This document shows, piece after piece, positions 18,759 to 26,998 of a stretch of DNA of 64,000 bases. How positions within the stretch are numbered: the stretch's first letter is position 1; the number at the start of each line of letters is the position of its first letter. The stretch spans positions 434,001 to 498,000 of the forward strand of contig NZ_JARXVJ010000001.1 of the NCBI RefSeq assembly GCF_029892445.1, written 5' to 3'. Under the pieces are notes generated by a model. The model saw only the letters and a list, made by a program, of their open reading frames with translations, was not told the DNA's origin and ran no database searches. This DNA comes from Chryseobacterium sp. H1D6B. GTDB taxonomy: Bacteria > Bacteroidota > Bacteroidia > Flavobacteriales > Weeksellaceae. The translations under genes were made by a program, and so were the position numbers.

Positions 18759-19448
18759 TTATAAAACAATCTGCTTTATAAATTCATCACTTTCGATAAT
18801 GCCGTCTCTCAGGATCACATTCCTTTTGGTCTGTGCGGCAACATCCGGTTCGTGGGTAACCACAATAATTGTTTTTCCTTCATTATTAATATCCTGAAGA
18901 AGTTTCATAATATCGTGGGTTGTTTTGGAATCTAATGCTCCAGTAGGTTCATCGGCAAGGACCACTTTAGGATTGGTAATTAATGCTCTGGCAATAGCTA
19001 CTCTCTGCTTTTGTCCCCCAGAAAGTTCATTCGGAAGGTGGGTTGCCCACTGCGCAAGTCCTACCTTTTCCAGATATTCCATTGCTTTTTTGTCACGCTC
19101 TTTCCTTGGTACATTTTGATAGTATAAAGGAAGGGCAACATTATCTAAAGCAGTTTTGTATCCGATAAGGTTAAAAGACTGAAAAATGAAACCTAAAAAC
19201 TTACTTCTGTACTCAGCCGCTTTCACTTCAGACAAATGCTCGATAGGAACACCATCCAGCTCATAAGTCCCGGAATCTTTTTCATCCAGAATACCAATAA
19301 TATTAAGGAGTGTCGATTTTCCTGAACCGGAACTTCCCATGATGGAAACAAACTCGCCTTCAGAGATATCAAGATTGATCCCCTTGAGAACGTGCAGTTT
19401 ACTTTTCCCTGTATCGTATGATTTATGTAAATTCTGAATTACTAACAT
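18759..19448 (-). CDS. LolD/MacB-type ABC transporter ATP-binding protein
   Basis: The 229-residue ATPase has Walker A (SIMGSSGSGKSTLLNI), the Q-loop (GFIFQSFNL), the signature LSGGQKQRVAIARAL, Walker B (VVLADEPTGALD) and the switch His (IIVVTHEPDVA). Length and sequence place it with the LolD/MacB ATPases. It is the first gene of the four-gene exporter unit. No clear promoter box was identified upstream. Confidence 0.96.
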   Translation of the reverse strand: MLVIQNLHKSYDTGKSKLHVLKGINLDISEGEFVSIMGSSGSGKSTLLNIIGILDEKDSGTYELDGVPIEHLSEVKAAEYRSKFLGFIFQSFNLIGYKTALDNVALPLYYQNVPRKERDKKAMEYLEKVGLAQWATHLPNELSGGQKQRVAIARALITNPKVVLADEPTGALDSKTTHDIMKLLQDINNEGKTIIVVTHEPDVAAQTKRNVILRDGIIESDEFIKQIVL

Positions 19449-19874
19449 TAAGTATCTGATGTTTTTATACCTAATAAGTAGAAGATATTTTCAATTTGTT
19501 ACAAGAATAGAAATTTCTTTAATTAAATAAGTGTTTAACTATTTTCTATTTTGTTTATAGACATTTACGAACAGTTGTTTAACTGCGAATCATAAAATTT
19601 ATTTATTTTTGTATTATAATTGTGCCTAGGTCAATATCAGAGCAAGTTTCATGTGAATGTGGAAAACTTTTACGGTTAAAAGTCAATCATTTAGTATTTA
19701 CCCCTTTTAAAATCAGTTCTTTTTTTCGAACTTTGTGCTTCGCACTAACAAAAAATAAAGACACTTTTCTTGTGAAAAACTTTTAAACATAAGTTCCAAC
19801 AAATCAATCTGTTATTTATTCTTTGAGTTTTATCCACAGTGATGTATTTTTTTTAATTTTAAAGACATTTTAAT
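19449..19874. other. Long intergenic region with nrdB leader and DnaA-box-like sites
   Basis: This 426-bp gap separates divergent genes and has no convincing ORF. It holds a TATTTTTG box (19604-19611, plus), which would give a leader of about 260 nt, and a weaker GAACTTTG (19728-19735). A small hairpin GTGC-TTC-GCAC lies at 19735-19745. A perfect DnaA-box sequence TTATCCACA is at 19830-19838 and a one-mismatch copy (TGTGGAAAA, opposite orientation) at 19659-19667. No NrdR-box pair or known riboswitch was recognised. Confidence 0.4.
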
Positions 19875-20849
19875 ATGGGAATTTTTGATAAAAGAGTAAG
19901 TTATAAACCATTTGAATACCCTGAGGTTCTTCAATTTGTAGAAGCTATCAACAAATCATTCTGGGTACATTCGGAAGTGGATTTTACCGCAGATGTTCAG
20001 GATTTTCATTCACAATTGGAGCCGCACGAAAAACATGCTGTGAAAAATGCGCTTTTAGCCATTGCACAGATCGAGGTGTCTGTAAAGACATTCTGGGGAA
20101 ACCTGTACAATCATATGCCAAAGCCTGAATTAAACGGTCTTGGAGCTACTTTTGCAGAATGCGAATTCCGTCATTCTGAAGCCTATTCCCGCCTGGTAGA
20201 AGTATTAGGATACAGCGAAGAATTTTCTAATGTCATAGAAATTCCTGCTGTAAAGAAGAGAATTGATTTCTTATCAAATGTTCTGAAGCATGCGAATTCT
20301 ACAACTCCGAAAGAATACGTTTCTTCTCTTTTATTATTCAGTATTTTGATTGAAAATGTATCGCTTTTCTCACAATTTGCAATCATTCTTTCTTTCACAA
20401 GATTTAAAGGATACATGAAAAATGTTTCTAATATCATCGCCTGGACCTCTATTGATGAACAGATTCACGCTAATGCAGGAATTTATTTAATCAACAAAAT
20501 CCGTGAAGAACAGCCTGATCTTTTAACTGATTCTGACATTGAAGACATCTATACTTTAGTGGATCAATCTGTAGACTTAGAGGGTGAAATTATTGACTGG
20601 ATCTTTGAATTAGGGGAATTAAGTTTCTTCTCAAAAGAAGATCTGTTAAACTTCATGAAATACCGTGTTGACGACAGTTTAAAGAAAATTAACATGGATA
20701 CCCGTTACAATATTACTCCGGAGCAGTACCGCCCGATGAAATGGTTTGAAGAAGAAGTTTTCGCCAATTCTATGGATGATTTCTTTGCAAAAAGACCTGT
20801 AGATTACACAAAGCACGACAAGAGTATTACGGCTAACGATTTGTTTTAA
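19875..20849 (+). CDS. nrdB: Class I ribonucleotide reductase, small (radical) subunit
   Basis: The 324-residue beta subunit houses the dimetal cofactor that starts ribonucleotide reduction. Metal ligands are visible: Asp in FTADVQDF, Glu and His in AECEFRHSEAY, Glu in ILIENVSLF, and Glu/His in WTSIDEQIHANAG. The Tyr in HSEAY aligns with the radical tyrosine position of E. coli NrdB. No N-terminal ATP-cone is present, unlike some Bacteroidota NrdB proteins. No nrdI is nearby, which in flavobacteria fits the class Id manganese enzyme described in F. johnsoniae, though subclass cannot be proven here. It lies upstream of nrdA with one small gene between. Confidence 0.96.
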   Translation: MGIFDKRVSYKPFEYPEVLQFVEAINKSFWVHSEVDFTADVQDFHSQLEPHEKHAVKNALLAIAQIEVSVKTFWGNLYNHMPKPELNGLGATFAECEFRHSEAYSRLVEVLGYSEEFSNVIEIPAVKKRIDFLSNVLKHANSTTPKEYVSSLLLFSILIENVSLFSQFAIILSFTRFKGYMKNVSNIIAWTSIDEQIHANAGIYLINKIREEQPDLLTDSDIEDIYTLVDQSVDLEGEIIDWIFELGELSFFSKEDLLNFMKYRVDDSLKKINMDTRYNITPEQYRPMKWFEEEVFANSMDDFFAKRPVDYTKHDKSITANDLF

Positions 20850-20999
20850 TCTCCCACATCAAATTTAAAGCTTGACGCGTCTTAAAAAATCGGCTGGGTC
20901 TAAAGGTTAGATTCTAAAGCATTAAGTAACTATTTAGAAATTAAGAATATTAAATAATCTTGGTCCCTCAGAATAACAAGGATTATTAAACATAAAAGG

Positions 21000-21290
21000 A
21001 TGATCAACGTAATTGTAACCTACACCGTACAACCAGAATTTGTTTCAGAAAACAAAGCTAATATTCATAAGTTTCTGGAGGATTTCAAGACATTGGATCA
21101 GTCAGCATTTGAATATAAAGTGTATTTAAAAGAAGACGGTGTTACTTTTATGCATTATTCCAAGTACAGCAATGAAGAAGTACAGCATGAGATACTGAAC
21201 ATCCCTTCTTTCAAAGAATTTCAGAGATTGAGAGATGAAAGCGGACTGAACAATTCTCATCAAGCAGACTTTTTACAATCAATACAATAA
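21000..21290 (+). CDS. Small ABM-like (antibiotic monooxygenase-fold) protein between nrdB and nrdA
   Basis: The 96-residue protein begins MINVIVTYTVQPEFVSENKA and has the alternating strand/helix pattern of dimeric alpha-beta barrel (ABM/YgiN-like) proteins, including VTFMHYSKYSNEEVQHEILN and a final helix. Family members are monooxygenases or unknown small dimers. No catalytic residues can be named. It lies 150 bp after nrdB and 51 bp before nrdA on the same strand, so cotranscription with the reductase is likely, but a functional link is unproven. Confidence 0.6.
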   Translation: MINVIVTYTVQPEFVSENKANIHKFLEDFKTLDQSAFEYKVYLKEDGVTFMHYSKYSNEEVQHEILNIPSFKEFQRLRDESGLNNSHQADFLQSIQ

Positions 21291-21341
21291 AACAAAATTT
21301 CTGAGCTTAAAAAGGGTCAGAAATTCGAAAATATAAAAATT

Positions 21342-23000
21342 ATGGAGGAACAGAATAACAATATATGGTGGCTCAATGAAGAGTCTGAGCAGATGCTGAA
21401 CAGAGGCTACCTTCTAAAAGGGGAAACCGTAGACGGCGCAATAGACAGAATCACCACTGCCGCTGCAAAAAAATTATACAAGCCGGAATTACAGCCTGCT
21501 TTCAAGGAAATGATCATGAAAGGATGGATCAGTTTCTCCTCACCGGTATGGGCGAACATGGGAACTCAGAGAGGTCTTCCAATCTCTTGTTTTAATGTTC
21601 ATATTCCAGACAGTATTGAAGGAATTACGCATAAAATGGGTGAAGTGATCATGCAGACGAAAATTGGCGGCGGAACTTCAGGGTATTTTGGGGAACTTCG
21701 TAACAGAGGTACCGCTGTAACTGATAACGGAAAATCTTCAGGAGCTGTTTCTTTCATGAAATTGTTTGATACTGCAATGGATGTGGTTTCACAAGGAGGG
21801 GTAAGAAGAGGTGCTTTTGCGGCTTATCTTGATATCGACCACGGTGACATTGAAGAATTTTTATCCATTAAAGATATCGGAAGTCCTATTCAGAACTTAT
21901 TTACAGGGATATGTGTTCCGGATTACTGGATGCAGGATATGATCGACGGTGATATGGACAAGCGTAAGATCTGGGCAAGAGTCTTAGAAAGCCGCCAGCA
22001 GAAAGGTCTTCCTTATATTTTCTTCACAGATAATGTGAACAGAAATAAACCTCAGGTTTATAAAGATTTAGGAATGACTGTAAACGCGAGCAACCTTTGT
22101 TCTGAAATCATGCTTCCTTCCACTAGAGAAGAATCTTTCATCTGCTGTTTATCTTCTATGAATTTAGAATTGTATGATGAGTGGAAAGATACAGATGCAG
22201 TGAAACTTGCTGTTTACTTTCTAGATGCTGTTTTAACTGAATTTATTGAAAAAACTGAAGGGAACTACTATTTACAAGGAGCAAGAAACTTCGCAATGCG
22301 TCACAGAGCACTTGGTTTAGGAGTTTTAGGATATCATTCTTATTTACAGAAAAACATGATCCCTTTTGAAAGCTTTGAAGCGACTCAATTCAATGCAAGA
22401 GCTTTCAGACACATCAAAGAACAGTCTGAGCAGGCTTCTAGAGAATTAGCTAATATTTACGGTGAACCTGAATTGTTAAAAGGATACGGACTTCGTAATA
22501 CTACAACAATGGCTATTGCTCCTACTACTTCTAGTTCTGCAATTTTAGGACAGACTTCTCCTGGAATTGAGCCTTTCGCTTCTAACTATTATAAGGCGGG
22601 GCTGGCTAAAGGAAACTTTATGCGTAAAAACAAATACTTAGCAAAACTATTGGAAGAAAAAGGATTGGACAATGAGGAAACTTGGAGAACGATCATGCTT
22701 AACCATGGTTCTGTACAGCATTTGAATGAGCTTACGGAAGAAGAGAAAGCAGTATTTAAAACATTCAAGGAAATCTCTCCAATGGAGATCATTTCGCAGG
22801 CTGCACAGAGACAGCAGTACATTGACCAGGCACAGTCATTGAACTTGCAGATTCCATCTACAATGCCGGTAAAAGATGTTAACTATCTGTATATCGAGGC
22901 TTGGAAAAAAGGAGTAAAAACGCTTTATTATCAAAGGAGTTCTTCTGTTTCTAAGGAAATGATGGTAAACTTCGTCTCATGTTCAAGCTGTGAGGCATAG
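21342..23000 (+). CDS. nrdA: Class I ribonucleotide reductase, large (catalytic) subunit, short form
   Basis: The 552-residue alpha subunit reduces ribonucleoside diphosphates. Catalytic residues are visible: the Cys of GLPISCFNVHIP, the N-x-C-x-E set in SNLCSEIMLPS, the partner Cys in FICCLSSMNL, the radical-transfer Tyr pair in TLYYQRSS and the C-terminal redox CSSC. It is about 200 residues shorter than E. coli NrdA. The N-terminus runs straight into the barrel region, so the ATP-cone responsible for dATP shut-off is missing. Specificity-site control may remain. A terminator follows. Confidence 0.96.
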   Translation: MEEQNNNIWWLNEESEQMLNRGYLLKGETVDGAIDRITTAAAKKLYKPELQPAFKEMIMKGWISFSSPVWANMGTQRGLPISCFNVHIPDSIEGITHKMGEVIMQTKIGGGTSGYFGELRNRGTAVTDNGKSSGAVSFMKLFDTAMDVVSQGGVRRGAFAAYLDIDHGDIEEFLSIKDIGSPIQNLFTGICVPDYWMQDMIDGDMDKRKIWARVLESRQQKGLPYIFFTDNVNRNKPQVYKDLGMTVNASNLCSEIMLPSTREESFICCLSSMNLELYDEWKDTDAVKLAVYFLDAVLTEFIEKTEGNYYLQGARNFAMRHRALGLGVLGYHSYLQKNMIPFESFEATQFNARAFRHIKEQSEQASRELANIYGEPELLKGYGLRNTTTMAIAPTTSSSAILGQTSPGIEPFASNYYKAGLAKGNFMRKNKYLAKLLEEKGLDNEETWRTIMLNHGSVQHLNELTEEEKAVFKTFKEISPMEIISQAAQRQQYIDQAQSLNLQIPSTMPVKDVNYLYIEAWKKGVKTLYYQRSSSVSKEMMVNFVSCSSCEA

Positions 23001-23031
23001 ATTTTACAAATAATAAACATTCAATATAAGC

Positions 23032-23060
23032 AAAAGCACGTTTTTCTAACGTGCTTTTTT
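23032..23060 (+). terminator. Terminator after nrdA
   Basis: AAAAGCACGTT and AACGTGCTTTT form an 11-bp stem with a 5-base loop followed by T residues, 31 bp after the nrdA stop. Confidence 0.85.
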
Positions 23061-23221
23061 CGTGATCTTAAAATTTAATAAAATTTTAATGTATTATTCA
23101 TAATTGATTATTATTAACCAATCTGCTTTAAACATTGAAAATATTCAATACATACTCTCTAAATGGTGATATTTACTCATTAAAATACTAGTTGTCAACG
23201 AAAAATACATTCTATTTTTTA

Positions 23222-23229
23222 TACATTTG
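23222..23229 (+). promoter_or_regulatory. Candidate -7 box (TACATTTG) for the surface-protein cluster
   Basis: TACATTTG fits TAnnTTTG. If used, it would transcribe the short ORF at 23260 and, after a leader of nearly 400 nt, the surface-protein genes. No better box was seen closer to 23623. Confidence 0.4.
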
Positions 23230-23259
23230 CGTTAAACAACACAAAAAAAATTATTTCAA

Positions 23260-23376
23260 ATGAGAAAATCAATTAACATCAGCAGGACTGCCCTGATGGT
23301 TTTACTGCCGCTATTTTACGATGCAGATCTTCAAGTAAAAATTTCAAATTCTAGCAGGAAAGCATTCCACATTTAG
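23260..23376 (+). CDS. Short ORF of 38 codons, possible leader peptide or gene remnant
   Basis: The ORF begins MRKSINISRTALMVLLPLF, a basic then hydrophobic stretch resembling the start of a signal peptide, then loses that character and stops. It lies 30 bp after a good -7 box and 246 bp before the next gene. It may be the decayed 5' end of a secreted-protein gene or a small membrane peptide. The rest of 23001-23622 is A/T-rich and contains nothing else I recognise. Confidence 0.25.
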   Translation: MRKSINISRTALMVLLPLFYDADLQVKISNSSRKAFHI

Positions 23377-23622
23377 AAAATGCCGGCAAAGCAAGATCTT
23401 CTGCTTACAAGAAATTATATTCTAGACAATGAACTTACTTAATCCATTATCCTCTCATACAGGGTGATGATGTATGCACGATATATTTTAACTAAAAAAC
23501 ACTTTTAAACAACACAAATAACCTAAAATTCATTGAATTAACAAACACACCGCTAATGCTAAGAACACAACATTGGCAGGAAATTTAACAAACACATTTT
23601 TTAACACAAAAATTATTTCGGG

Positions 23623-24195
23623 ATGAACAAGATTACACTTTTAATTTTGGTATTAATGTATGGCATTATTACCGCTCAAGTAGGAATTAATACTTCTACT
23701 CCAGATACAAGCGCTGCATTGGATATTACAAGCACAACAAAGGGATTACTTCTTCCAAGGATAAGTAACCTGACACTAGTACAGAATCCAGCAACAGGAC
23801 TGGTTATTTTTGATACCAATAAAAAATGTATCAGCCAGAATACAGGAACTCCTGCGGCACCAAGCTGGGTATGCCTTTCGCCTTATGTTGCAAAGTTTTT
23901 CTATATGCCTAGCGTAGTTTTCGACACTTCTGTTACAGCAACAGGACAGACAAAAGATTTATATAGTTTGTATAAGAATCAGTTTGCCAGTATACCAGCC
24001 AATGCAAGAAGTACCTCAGCTCCGGCTGCGATCCCCTACTTTCCTAATGCATCAGATGTATATTATTATGTGACCGGTTATGATACAACAGTTTTTAAAA
24101 TAAACAGTATCAGCGATACAGGGGTATTGAATTATGATGTTCTTTCCAATGCTACATCTGCTTCTTTCATCAATATTGTTTTCGTAGTCAAGTAG
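23623..24195 (+). CDS. Secreted protein with VGINT-type N-terminus, unknown function
   Basis: The 190-residue product has a signal peptide (MNKITLLILVLMYGIITAQ) followed by VGINTSTPDTSAALDI and GLLLPRIS, a segment common at the N-terminus of flavobacterial surface proteins. The remaining part is Ser/Thr/Ala-rich with a beta-strand pattern. There is no C-terminal type IX sorting domain. It lies 10 bp before the lectin-like gene, so the two are probably cotranscribed. It may be exported to the envelope, but no biochemical role can be assigned. Confidence 0.65.
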   Translation: MNKITLLILVLMYGIITAQVGINTSTPDTSAALDITSTTKGLLLPRISNLTLVQNPATGLVIFDTNKKCISQNTGTPAAPSWVCLSPYVAKFFYMPSVVFDTSVTATGQTKDLYSLYKNQFASIPANARSTSAPAAIPYFPNASDVYYYVTGYDTTVFKINSISDTGVLNYDVLSNATSASFINIVFVVK

Positions 24196-24205
24196 ATCAA
24201 TTACC

Positions 24206-25777
24206 ATGAAAAAGAATTTCAAAGGGCTGTCATTGATAAGCCTTGTTTTCATAATGATTACAAACTGCATTTATGCACAGACAGACAGTACAGAGGTAGC
24301 CAGTATTTATGGATTTTACTCATATTCAAGTTCATTAATGAATGCCTCTGCTGCACCAGAACTTACCTTACAGGGAAATGCTTCGCATACTGCAGCAGGT
24401 GTCCAGCTTACTCCGGCAAGCGCAAGCCAGTTTGGAGGATTATTTATTAATGGAAGAACATTTACATCCGTGAACGGGCTGCATGTAGAATTTGAATATG
24501 ACATGAAAGGCGGAGCACCGTTAAGCGGATCTTATGGTGACGGATTATCATTTTTCCTTTATGACGGAGCCGTGACCAACCCTACTATAGGATCACCAGG
24601 AGCAGGCTTAGGCTATGCCTATAACAGAGCCAAAGACCAGTATGCGAGCCAAAGAGCTGCTGGTTTAACCGGTGCTTATCTGGGAATTGCTCTGGATGAA
24701 TTTGGTAATTTTAAATCTAAACGTTTTCAGGGAGAATCAAGGGTAAACGGAATTGCATCTACTACTTGGAGTACAGCAACAAGCCATGTATCGATGAGAG
24801 GTGCCAGAGGTGCTGCCCTCAACAGTTCAATAGGTTTGGGAACAGGCTACACAGGATATCCAGTATTAGTTACCCGTTCTACTTTAAGCAACACAGGAAC
24901 AGTGGGCAGAGTGCTGCAAAGTGACAGGACATATGCTTCAACATCTAATACGCTTGCTTCAACTTTCGATCTTAGAAATGCGGCCGGGGAGTTTAGGAAA
25001 GTATATTTAGATCTGATTCCTCACTTTATAACCCCTACTACGACAGATGGATTTGATATAAAAGTTGATATCCAGACTACTACAAATGGTACACCTGTTA
25101 ATATAATTGATTATTATCACTACAAGACATCGGTTCCCTATACAGAAAATGCAATGCCTCAGGTAACAGATTTTAACAATTCTGATGTTGAAGGAACAGC
25201 AACTACCCAGACGCTGGATGCAACTGTTCCCGCAGTTTTAAAATTAGGATTTGCAGCATCCACCGGCGCTGCATATGAACAGCATATTATCCGAAATGTA
25301 AAACTTACACTGCCTTATTCTGCAGCAGCCAATAATGATGTGGCATCAACGTGTAAAAATCAAGCAGTTACAATTCCTGTTTTCAATAATGACATCGCTT
25401 ATAAAGGAGCTATCAGTATCACCACTCCACCTACAGGAAGCAATGCTAATATTGATTATTCTACATTCAGTTTTACAAAAAGCAGTGATACAGATCTTAC
25501 TTTGTACCGTAAAAAAGTGACTCCTCAAGGGACATGGACTTACAATAAAACTACAGGAATCGTTACTTTTATCCCTTCCAGCGGCTTCACAGGAACAGCT
25601 ACCATGACGTATTCAATAAAAGGAAGAACTGTTAAAGATTCAAATGGAAAAATAATTGAGCCTTACGGCGATACTGCCTACAGATCAGTTCCTGCCACTA
25701 TTACAGTAAATCTTAAAACAACAGGCTGTATCTATTCAGTGATTTCCAATAAAATGGCCACCCAAACGATAAAATAA
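24206..25777 (+). CDS. Secreted L-type-lectin-like surface protein
   Basis: The 523-residue protein has a signal peptide (FKGLSLISLVFIMITNCIYAQ). Residues of about 40-370 resemble legume/L-type lectin-like domains of bacterial adhesins: GGLFINGRTF, EFEYDMKGG, GDGLSFFLYDG and YLGIALDEFGNF. The last 150 residues form an Ig/CshA-like module with ANNDVASTCKNQAVTIPVFNND and GTWTYNKTTGIVTFIPSSGF. A sugar-binding adhesin role is inferred. No type IX C-terminal domain or LPxTG-like anchor is visible. Neighbours on both sides are secreted VGIN-type proteins. Confidence 0.72.
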   Translation: MKKNFKGLSLISLVFIMITNCIYAQTDSTEVASIYGFYSYSSSLMNASAAPELTLQGNASHTAAGVQLTPASASQFGGLFINGRTFTSVNGLHVEFEYDMKGGAPLSGSYGDGLSFFLYDGAVTNPTIGSPGAGLGYAYNRAKDQYASQRAAGLTGAYLGIALDEFGNFKSKRFQGESRVNGIASTTWSTATSHVSMRGARGAALNSSIGLGTGYTGYPVLVTRSTLSNTGTVGRVLQSDRTYASTSNTLASTFDLRNAAGEFRKVYLDLIPHFITPTTTDGFDIKVDIQTTTNGTPVNIIDYYHYKTSVPYTENAMPQVTDFNNSDVEGTATTQTLDATVPAVLKLGFAASTGAAYEQHIIRNVKLTLPYSAAANNDVASTCKNQAVTIPVFNNDIAYKGAISITTPPTGSNANIDYSTFSFTKSSDTDLTLYRKKVTPQGTWTYNKTTGIVTFIPSSGFTGTATMTYSIKGRTVKDSNGKIIEPYGDTAYRSVPATITVNLKTTGCIYSVISNKMATQTIK

Positions 25778-25869
25778 TTTTTGGACTTCTGGAGATTTAT
25801 TTTAAAAAGGTTAAAATCAGAACAAGAAAAAAGAAGAAAGATCAGCTTACTCAAAAAAATAGATTATAA

Positions 25870-25909
25870 AAAAACAAAACCACAGAAAATTCTGTGGTTT
25901 TGTTTTTTC
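25870..25909 (+). terminator. Terminator after the lectin-like gene
   Basis: A long perfect stem (AACCACAGAA with TTCTGTGGTT and flanking A/T pairs) is followed by TTTTTT, about 95 bp after the lectin gene stop. Confidence 0.85.
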
Positions 25910-25979
25910 AACCTGTTTCCAAAACATTTATTTTGTTTGTAAAAGAATTTATTTTTAATTTTATATAAACATAAAAATC

Positions 25980-26864
25980 ATGAAAAAGGCCTATTATCTA
26001 GTACTATTTATTAGTGTACTCAATTACGCACAAGTAGGAATTAATATCAACAATCCTACCAGCACGCTGACCGTTAATGGCTCTCTTGAGGCAGATTATA
26101 AACAAATAACTGCAGCTGCTTATCCTATAACAGGTACAGACCATTATTTAACGTATAACGGAACTACTGCTTCTACATTTACACTTCCTGTAATCGGAAC
26201 TGGTACTACAAGTTACACAGGAAGAATCTATAAAATAAAAAATATTTCAACTTTTAATATTACTCTGCAGGCCTCCAGCGGAAATACATTAAGAGTGGAC
26301 AATAGTCCTGCTGCTACTTTTATAATCCCCCCAGGCGTATATGCAGAAGTCGTAAACAACGCCAATACCACAGGCGGAACCTGGGATCTGTCATTTTCAT
26401 CTTATCCAAAAACCAATAATGTAGAAATTTATGGTACCCAGCTTTTAATTCCACCCCATGGAAACGGCACAGGAAACGTAGCAGACTGGTCTAATCATAC
26501 CAATACTGCTTTTGACACCGGTACGGGGACTGATGGATGGTGGGTAATAAGCAAAACGTCTTTTGTAAATGCCCATACAGCGACCTATCATAATGCCAGC
26601 AGAATGACCCTTGTCTATGAATATCAGGGAACCCCATTTAATCTTACTAATATGTATCCTTTATTAACAGCCGGTAACAACTCAAGTTTCCCTGATGTTT
26701 TTACTTCTTCTTTTGTAAGCCTAGCTAATAATGGAACGGCAGGTAGAACAAGGCTCACAGTATCCGTTGCCCGTATTGATTTCGTAGGAAACAACGGATC
26801 AAACAGCAGTGAATGGGCGGGGACATTTTTGCTGAATATTTTATTAGCAAGAAAATTAAACTAA
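25980..26864 (+). CDS. Secreted VGIN-type surface protein, unknown function
   Basis: The 294-residue protein has a signal peptide (MKKAYYLVLFISVLNYAQ) followed by VGININNPTSTLTVNGS, the same leader segment as the 23623 gene. The rest is Gly/Asn/Thr-rich beta structure (residues 30-140), and then a second domain from about NNVEIYGTQLLIPPHGNG containing GTDGWWVISK. No catalytic motif or sorting domain is seen. A hairpin terminator before it suggests an independent transcript from the lectin gene. Confidence 0.65.
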   Translation: MKKAYYLVLFISVLNYAQVGININNPTSTLTVNGSLEADYKQITAAAYPITGTDHYLTYNGTTASTFTLPVIGTGTTSYTGRIYKIKNISTFNITLQASSGNTLRVDNSPAATFIIPPGVYAEVVNNANTTGGTWDLSFSSYPKTNNVEIYGTQLLIPPHGNGTGNVADWSNHTNTAFDTGTGTDGWWVISKTSFVNAHTATYHNASRMTLVYEYQGTPFNLTNMYPLLTAGNNSSFPDVFTSSFVSLANNGTAGRTRLTVSVARIDFVGNNGSNSSEWAGTFLLNILLARKLN

Positions 26865-26897
26865 CGATATCAGAAATTTTTCTTTAAAGAAATATAA

Positions 26898-26924
26898 AAG
26901 AGCCGGTAAAATATACCGGCTCTT
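26898..26924. terminator. Bidirectional hairpin between convergent genes
   Basis: AAGAGCCGGTA and TACCGGCTCTT form an 11-bp stem with a 5-base loop between the plus-strand surface gene and the minus-strand TonB receptor; T-rich bases follow best on the minus strand. Confidence 0.7.
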
Positions 26925-26941
26925 CCTTGTAATGGTCTAAT

Positions 26942-26968
26942 AAAAAAGCCCAGAAAGAAACTCTGGAC
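26942..26968 (-). terminator. Terminator of the Oar-like receptor gene
   Basis: On the minus strand GTCCAGA pairs with TCTGGGC (one G-T wobble), then TTTTTTATT follows, 30 bp after the receptor stop codon. Confidence 0.65.
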
Positions 26969-26998
26969 TCTTGAAAGAATTATAAAGTAAAATAAAAA

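Noticed and set aside
19830..19838. A DnaA-box sequence as evidence for a replication origin
   Set aside because: Only one perfect and one imperfect site occur, with no box cluster, AT-rich unwinding repeats or dnaA/dnaN gene nearby.
19449..19874. Cobalamin riboswitch or NrdR boxes upstream of nrdB
   Set aside because: No conserved B12-box core and no paired NrdR palindromes could be found.
20952..20987. Hairpin before the ABM-like gene
   Set aside because: The arms need a bulge and the loop is large; no known regulatory motif matches.
24206..26864. Type IX secretion C-terminal domains on the surface proteins
   Set aside because: The C-termini lack the conserved sorting-domain pattern; export is probably by the general pathway only.
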